Of a stretch of DNA of 64,000 nt, positions 61,164 to 64,000 are shown in pieces. Each line of letters opens with the position of its first letter. The first letter of the stretch is position 1. The stretch covers positions 4,898,001 through 4,962,000 of the forward strand of contig NZ_CP034539.1 in the NCBI RefSeq assembly GCF_003963535.1, written 5' to 3'. The notes beneath the pieces were generated by a model. The model was not told the DNA's origin. It was given only the letters and a program-made list of their open reading frames with translations, and did not search any database. Source of the DNA: Streptomyces cyaneochromogenes (lineage in GTDB: Bacteria > Actinomycetota > Actinomycetes > Streptomycetales > Streptomycetaceae). The translations under genes and the position numbers were made by a program.

Positions 61164-62045
61164 GTGACCGCAGGCCAGTTCATTCGCGGCAACCGCGTAT
61201 CTACGGTCCTCGCCCGCAAGCTCGGCGGCGAGCTGCTGCAGTTGCGCGACGCGGCCGGCCTCACGCAGCCGCAGGCCGCGGAGGCTCTGTCCGCGACCGC
61301 GGCCAAGGTCGCCAAGATGGAGCGCGGTTGGGTGCCCTTCCGTGACCCCGACATCCGGATTCTGTGTGATCGGTACGGCGTGACCGACTCGAAGGCCGTG
61401 GAACGGCTGCTGAGCCTCGCGAAGACCGACCGTGAGCGCCGCAAGGCCAAGGGGTGGTGGAACCAGTACCCCGAGCTGCGCTCACTCGTGGAGTACGTGG
61501 CGCTGGAGGACATCGCGACCGGCGTCCGCACGTGGCAGGGAGCCTTCGTTCCCGGCCTGTTGCAGACGCCCGACTACGCCCGGGCCCTCGCGATCGGCAA
61601 TGCCGACTGGGACGACCCGGACGAGATCGAGCGCTTTGTCGAGGCGAAGATCGCGCGACAGGCCCGGCTGACGGACGCAAGCCCCGTCAACCTGTGGGCT
61701 GTAGTGGGCGAGGGAGCACTGCGCCAATTGGTCGGCGGTCGTGAGGTCATGCGCGGGCAACTGGCGCACCTGATCGAGGCATCCCGCCAGCCCAACATCA
61801 AGCTCCAGGTGGTCCCGTTCCTCGCGGGCTCCCACCCCGGGATGACCAGCGCCTTCAGCGTCGTGTCGTTCGCGGAACCCGGCGCAATGGACGTGGTCTA
61901 CATGGACACCACCTCGTCTACCCTGTGGCTGGAGAGCGAGGCCGACGCCGCACGTCACAACACGAAGTTCGAACGGATCGCCAGGGCCGGACTCGCTCTT
62001 CGCGATTCCGTCGACCTGATCGAACGCATCCGCAAGGAGCTGTGA
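61164..62045 (+). CDS. XRE-family regulator with DUF5753 domain (WhiJ-like)
   Basis: 293 residues from GTG with GGGAGG upstream. HTH near residues 15-70 (LSATAAKVAKMERGWVPFR) then DUF5753 (AFVPGLLQTPDYARAL, RQPNIKLQVVPFLAGSHPGMTSAF). Same architecture as the regulators at 17954 and 21857. The DUF397 gene follows by three bases. Confidence 0.93.
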   Translation: MTAGQFIRGNRVSTVLARKLGGELLQLRDAAGLTQPQAAEALSATAAKVAKMERGWVPFRDPDIRILCDRYGVTDSKAVERLLSLAKTDRERRKAKGWWNQYPELRSLVEYVALEDIATGVRTWQGAFVPGLLQTPDYARALAIGNADWDDPDEIERFVEAKIARQARLTDASPVNLWAVVGEGALRQLVGGREVMRGQLAHLIEASRQPNIKLQVVPFLAGSHPGMTSAFSVVSFAEPGAMDVVYMDTTSSTLWLESEADAARHNTKFERIARAGLALRDSVDLIERIRKEL

Positions 62046-62048
62046 GCC

Positions 62049-62231
62049 GTGCCGAACTTCGAGTTCGCGAAGTCCAGTTACAGCAGCGGAAACGGCGAGT
62101 GCGTCGAAGTCGCCCGCAACATTCCAGGCGCCGTTGCCGTCCGAGACTCCAAAGACACGGACGGACCGATACTCCAGCTCATACCCGGCGCCTGGACGGC
62201 CTTCCTTCGCCTGGTCTCACATCACCGCTGA
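62049..62231 (+). CDS. DUF397 small partner protein
   Basis: 60 residues from GTG. Canonical DUF397: FAKSSYSSGNGECVEVARN, VAVRDSKDTDGP, GAWTAFLR. Tightly downstream of the DUF5753 gene. Its final 15 bases overlap the convergent monooxygenase gene. Confidence 0.93.
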   Translation: MPNFEFAKSSYSSGNGECVEVARNIPGAVAVRDSKDTDGPILQLIPGAWTAFLRLVSHHR

Positions 62232-62642
62232 GGCGCCCTCGGGCGAGGGCGGCACGTCACCGGTCCCGTCGGCGTTCCCGCTACTCGCCCGCTCGAACCC
62301 GTTGCTGTGCTCGACCCTGGCGATGTGCAGCGAGTAGCTCGCGTACCAGTGCGCACGGCCGTACGCCTTGGCCGCCCGGTGCTCCGCATGGTCACGCCAC
62401 TGCTCGATGCCGGCGAGGTCCCTGAAGTAGGCGACGGTGATCGAGAGACCGCCGGGGGTGCGGGCGGAGTCCTCGCCGAGGAACCCGGGGATCTCCTTGA
62501 CCAGTTCGCCCATGCGCTGGGCGGTCGTGCCGTATCCGCCGTCGCCCTCGGTGCGTACTGAGGTGAACACGACGGCGTAGTAAGGGGGTTCGTGGGCGGG
62601 AACGGGCACAGGAATGACAGGTGTCACGTGGTGATCGCTCAT
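62217..62642 (-). CDS. Antibiotic biosynthesis monooxygenase-fold protein
   Basis: 141 residues of the ABM/dimeric ferredoxin-like fold (YYAVVFTSVRTEGD, IPGFLGEDSARTPGGLSITVAYFRDLAGIEQWRDHAEHRAAKAYGR). Such proteins may bind quinone-like or haem-related ligands; substrate unknown. C-terminal tail is Ser/Gly-rich. ATG at 62642. Confidence 0.85.
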   Translation of the reverse strand: MSDHHVTPVIPVPVPAHEPPYYAVVFTSVRTEGDGGYGTTAQRMGELVKEIPGFLGEDSARTPGGLSITVAYFRDLAGIEQWRDHAEHRAAKAYGRAHWYASYSLHIARVEHSNGFERASSGNADGTGDVPPSPEGASAVM

Positions 62643-62757
62643 GTCACCCACGGTCGGCCCCCGCACCATGCGGCGTCCAGGTTCCTTGCCGAAAGGGATC
62701 CCGGAGGGATCCAACTCTTTACCTCCGGTGCGCGGCGCACCCGTCCCGGCCCGGCTG

Positions 62758-63162
62758 TCAGCCCTCCGGCCGCACCGCCTCCCGCAGCCCCATGACATCC
62801 GCCACCGCCATCAGCCAGCGGGCCATCGCCTCGTCGCCTTCGAGTGAGGGGTCGTGCGCGGCGGCCGTCGTCAGCCAGTCGAGGACCAGGGCGTTCGCCT
62901 GCGCGCCGGGGAGCACTTCGGGCAGCGCTGCGGCATGGCGGACGCCGCCCGCGCGGACCAGCCTGGCCAGGTACGCGACCGCGCGCGGCCGTACGCCGAG
63001 GCCGTCGAGGGTGACGGCGGCGCCGACCGCACCGTCGCCGAACAGCGCGGTGCGCTGCGGGCCGGGGCGGGTGAGGCCGTAGCGGAGCAGCACCGTGAGG
63101 TCTCGTTCGGCGAGTTCGGCTTCGGTGCGGGGAGCGGGGGCGGGGGCGGGGTGCGGGGCCAT
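62758..63162 (-). CDS. Hypothetical helical protein
   Basis: 134 residues. Pro/Ala-rich start (APHPAPAPAPRTEAEL), then helical sequence (AVGAAVTLDGLGVRPRAVAYLARLV) with no catalytic or membrane motif. Only 6 bases separate its start from the chagasin-like gene's stop, so the two are probably co-transcribed. Function unknown. Confidence 0.65.
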   Translation of the reverse strand: MAPHPAPAPAPRTEAELAERDLTVLLRYGLTRPGPQRTALFGDGAVGAAVTLDGLGVRPRAVAYLARLVRAGGVRHAAALPEVLPGAQANALVLDWLTTAAAHDPSLEGDEAMARWLMAVADVMGLREAVRPEG

Positions 63163-63168
63163 GGCGGG

Positions 63169-63642
63169 TTACCTCACGGTGACGGTGTAGGTGTAGTAGC
63201 GCGGCTGGGGGTCGGTGGTGGTCTGCCGAGGGCTCGCGACGGGTGAGGGGGAGACCGAGGCGCCCGAGCCGACGCAGGTACCGACGGGGCAGTGCAGGAT
63301 CCGGATCTTCGTGGTGCCTGGCCCCACGGCCTCGAAGTCGAAGGACTTGGTGCCGTCGGTCCCGCCGTCGAGGTCCGATCCGTCGAGGTCCTGGTGCTCG
63401 CCGCCGATGCGGACGACCGCGTCGTCGGGGCGGGGGTCCACGCGGTACCACCACTCACCCTGCCCGGGGGAGTACGGGACGGTGATGCTGAACTCCTCCC
63501 CGGCCTCGGCCTCGATGGTGCGCGTCTCGGTGTCGTACTCCGCGGGGCCCACCAGGCCGCAGCCGGTGAGCAGGAGTACGGCGGAAGCCGCGGCCGGCAG
63601 GAGGAGCCGCCGGAGGCGGGGCGGGCGGAGGGTGCTGGTCAT
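63169..63642 (-). CDS. Chagasin-like (I42) lipoprotein
   Basis: 157 residues. Signal with lipobox LLTGC, then a beta-sandwich with I42 features: an early EAGEEFSITVPYSPGQGEWWYRV strand region and GPGTTKIRILHCPVGTC, the C-terminal signature of chagasin-type cysteine-peptidase inhibitors. The middle NPTTGY-like loop is not clearly conserved, so inhibition is uncertain. The neighbouring gene encodes a peptidase with a papain/C39-like end. Confidence 0.7.
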   Translation of the reverse strand: MTSTLRPPRLRRLLLPAAASAVLLLTGCGLVGPAEYDTETRTIEAEAGEEFSITVPYSPGQGEWWYRVDPRPDDAVVRIGGEHQDLDGSDLDGGTDGTKSFDFEAVGPGTTKIRILHCPVGTCVGSGASVSPSPVASPRQTTTDPQPRYYTYTVTVR

Positions 63643-63676
63643 CAGGGGTCCTGGGCTCAGTCGGCGGGTGCTTGGC

Positions 63677-64000
63677 TCAGTCGGAGGGAAGGTGAACGGC
63701 GTAGGCGTCCGGCATGCGGTTGTCCGACGCCTTGCCCATCCGGCCGTTGATGAAGTCGTCCTCACTGATCCAGGTGGTGCGACCCCAGGGGTTGTAGACC
63801 TGGAGCATGTCGCCTTCCTGGCCGACGATCATCATCGCGTGGCCCGCGCGTTCACCGTCCGGATACCCCTCGACGCCGATCGGCACCGGCTTTCCTTCGG
63901 CAACCGCCCTCTCGATGTCGGGCAGGACATCACGGCGGGCGTCGGCGCTGCGGGTCTCCTGGAACTCGTACGAACTGCCCGTGTGCGGGCTGATCTCCTC
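63677..64000 (-). CDS. Papain/C39-like secreted peptidase, 3' end only
   Basis: The last 107 residues of a protein whose start lies beyond the right edge. GHAMMIVGQEGDMLQVYNPWG carries the His and Asn arrangement of papain- or C39-type cysteine peptidases, and PVPIGVEGYPDG precedes it. Adjacent and upstream in the same direction as the chagasin-like gene, hinting at a peptidase-inhibitor pair. The catalytic Cys is outside the window. Confidence 0.7.
   Translation of the reverse strand, partial: EEISPHTGSSYEFQETRSADARRDVLPDIERAVAEGKPVPIGVEGYPDGERAGHAMMIVGQEGDMLQVYNPWGRTTWISEDDFINGRMGKASDNRMPDAYAVHLPSD

Overview
The window is high-GC actinobacterial DNA, almost certainly a Streptomyces chromosome. 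It has GTG and TTG starts, DUF397/DUF5753 regulator pairs, a sigF-sigN sporulation sigma-factor pair, and an order in the middle (upp, tadA partner, tadA, tRNA-Ser, sigF, sigN) that I recall from Streptomyces coelicolor. No plasmid, phage or insertion sequence is visible.

Layout. 1-6696: the 5' part of a molybdo-hydroxylase (xanthine dehydrogenase-type) Fe-S/FAD subunit with an unusual leader, a polytopic membrane protein, a secreted polysaccharide deacetylase, a secreted S33 peptidase and small envelope proteins. 6727-13264: a five-gene galactoside uptake and hydrolysis operon (binding protein, two permeases, alpha-galactosidase, beta-galactosidase) behind a 15-bp palindromic operator candidate. 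13477-17234: a CopC-CopD fusion, a lipoprotein and a FemAB-type transferase. 17274-24041: an accessory regulatory island of HATPase, WhiJ-like XRE/DUF5753 and DUF397 genes, a partly decayed tandem duplication of a [small protein + DUF6879] module, and a run of tiny proteins. 24176-29144: a compact unit of a secreted four-cysteine protein, a membrane-anchored helical protein and an FtsX-type ABC transporter, divergent from a LuxR-type regulator. 29276-34038: an iron-box-controlled divergent locus with a penicillin-acylase-like Ntn hydrolase, a siderophore-type acetyltransferase, a cupin and an SDR on one side and a siderophore-interacting flavoprotein on the other.

34171-37644: an FG-GAP protein, a DNA glycosylase and small proteins. 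37645-39389 has no intact gene: it holds a degenerate ~61-bp tandem repeat field and the remnant of a HerA/DUF853 ATPase. 39390-46912 is the conserved core block: LytR_C protein, upp, tadA with its acidic partner, tRNA-Ser(CGA), a Dabb protein, sigF, sigN and small envelope proteins. 47118-54045: two drug-exporter loci, MarR with a DHA2 exporter carrying three C-terminal beta-sandwich domains plus a YceI protein, and a DHA2 exporter with TetR. 54173-60214: an operon of response regulator, histidine kinase, GT2-GtrA and GT39 glycosyltransferases. 60498-62231: a second complete HATPase/XRE/DUF397 triad. 62217-64000: a monooxygenase-fold protein, a hypothetical protein, a chagasin-like lipoprotein and the 3' end of a papain/C39-like secreted peptidase.

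The best candidates for under-described biology are the secreted-protein/ABC unit at 24176-29144, the DUF6879 module duplication with WhiJ-like regulators at 19876-24041, and the iron-regulated acylase-acetyltransferase locus. All functional claims rest on sequence reading alone; no database search was run.
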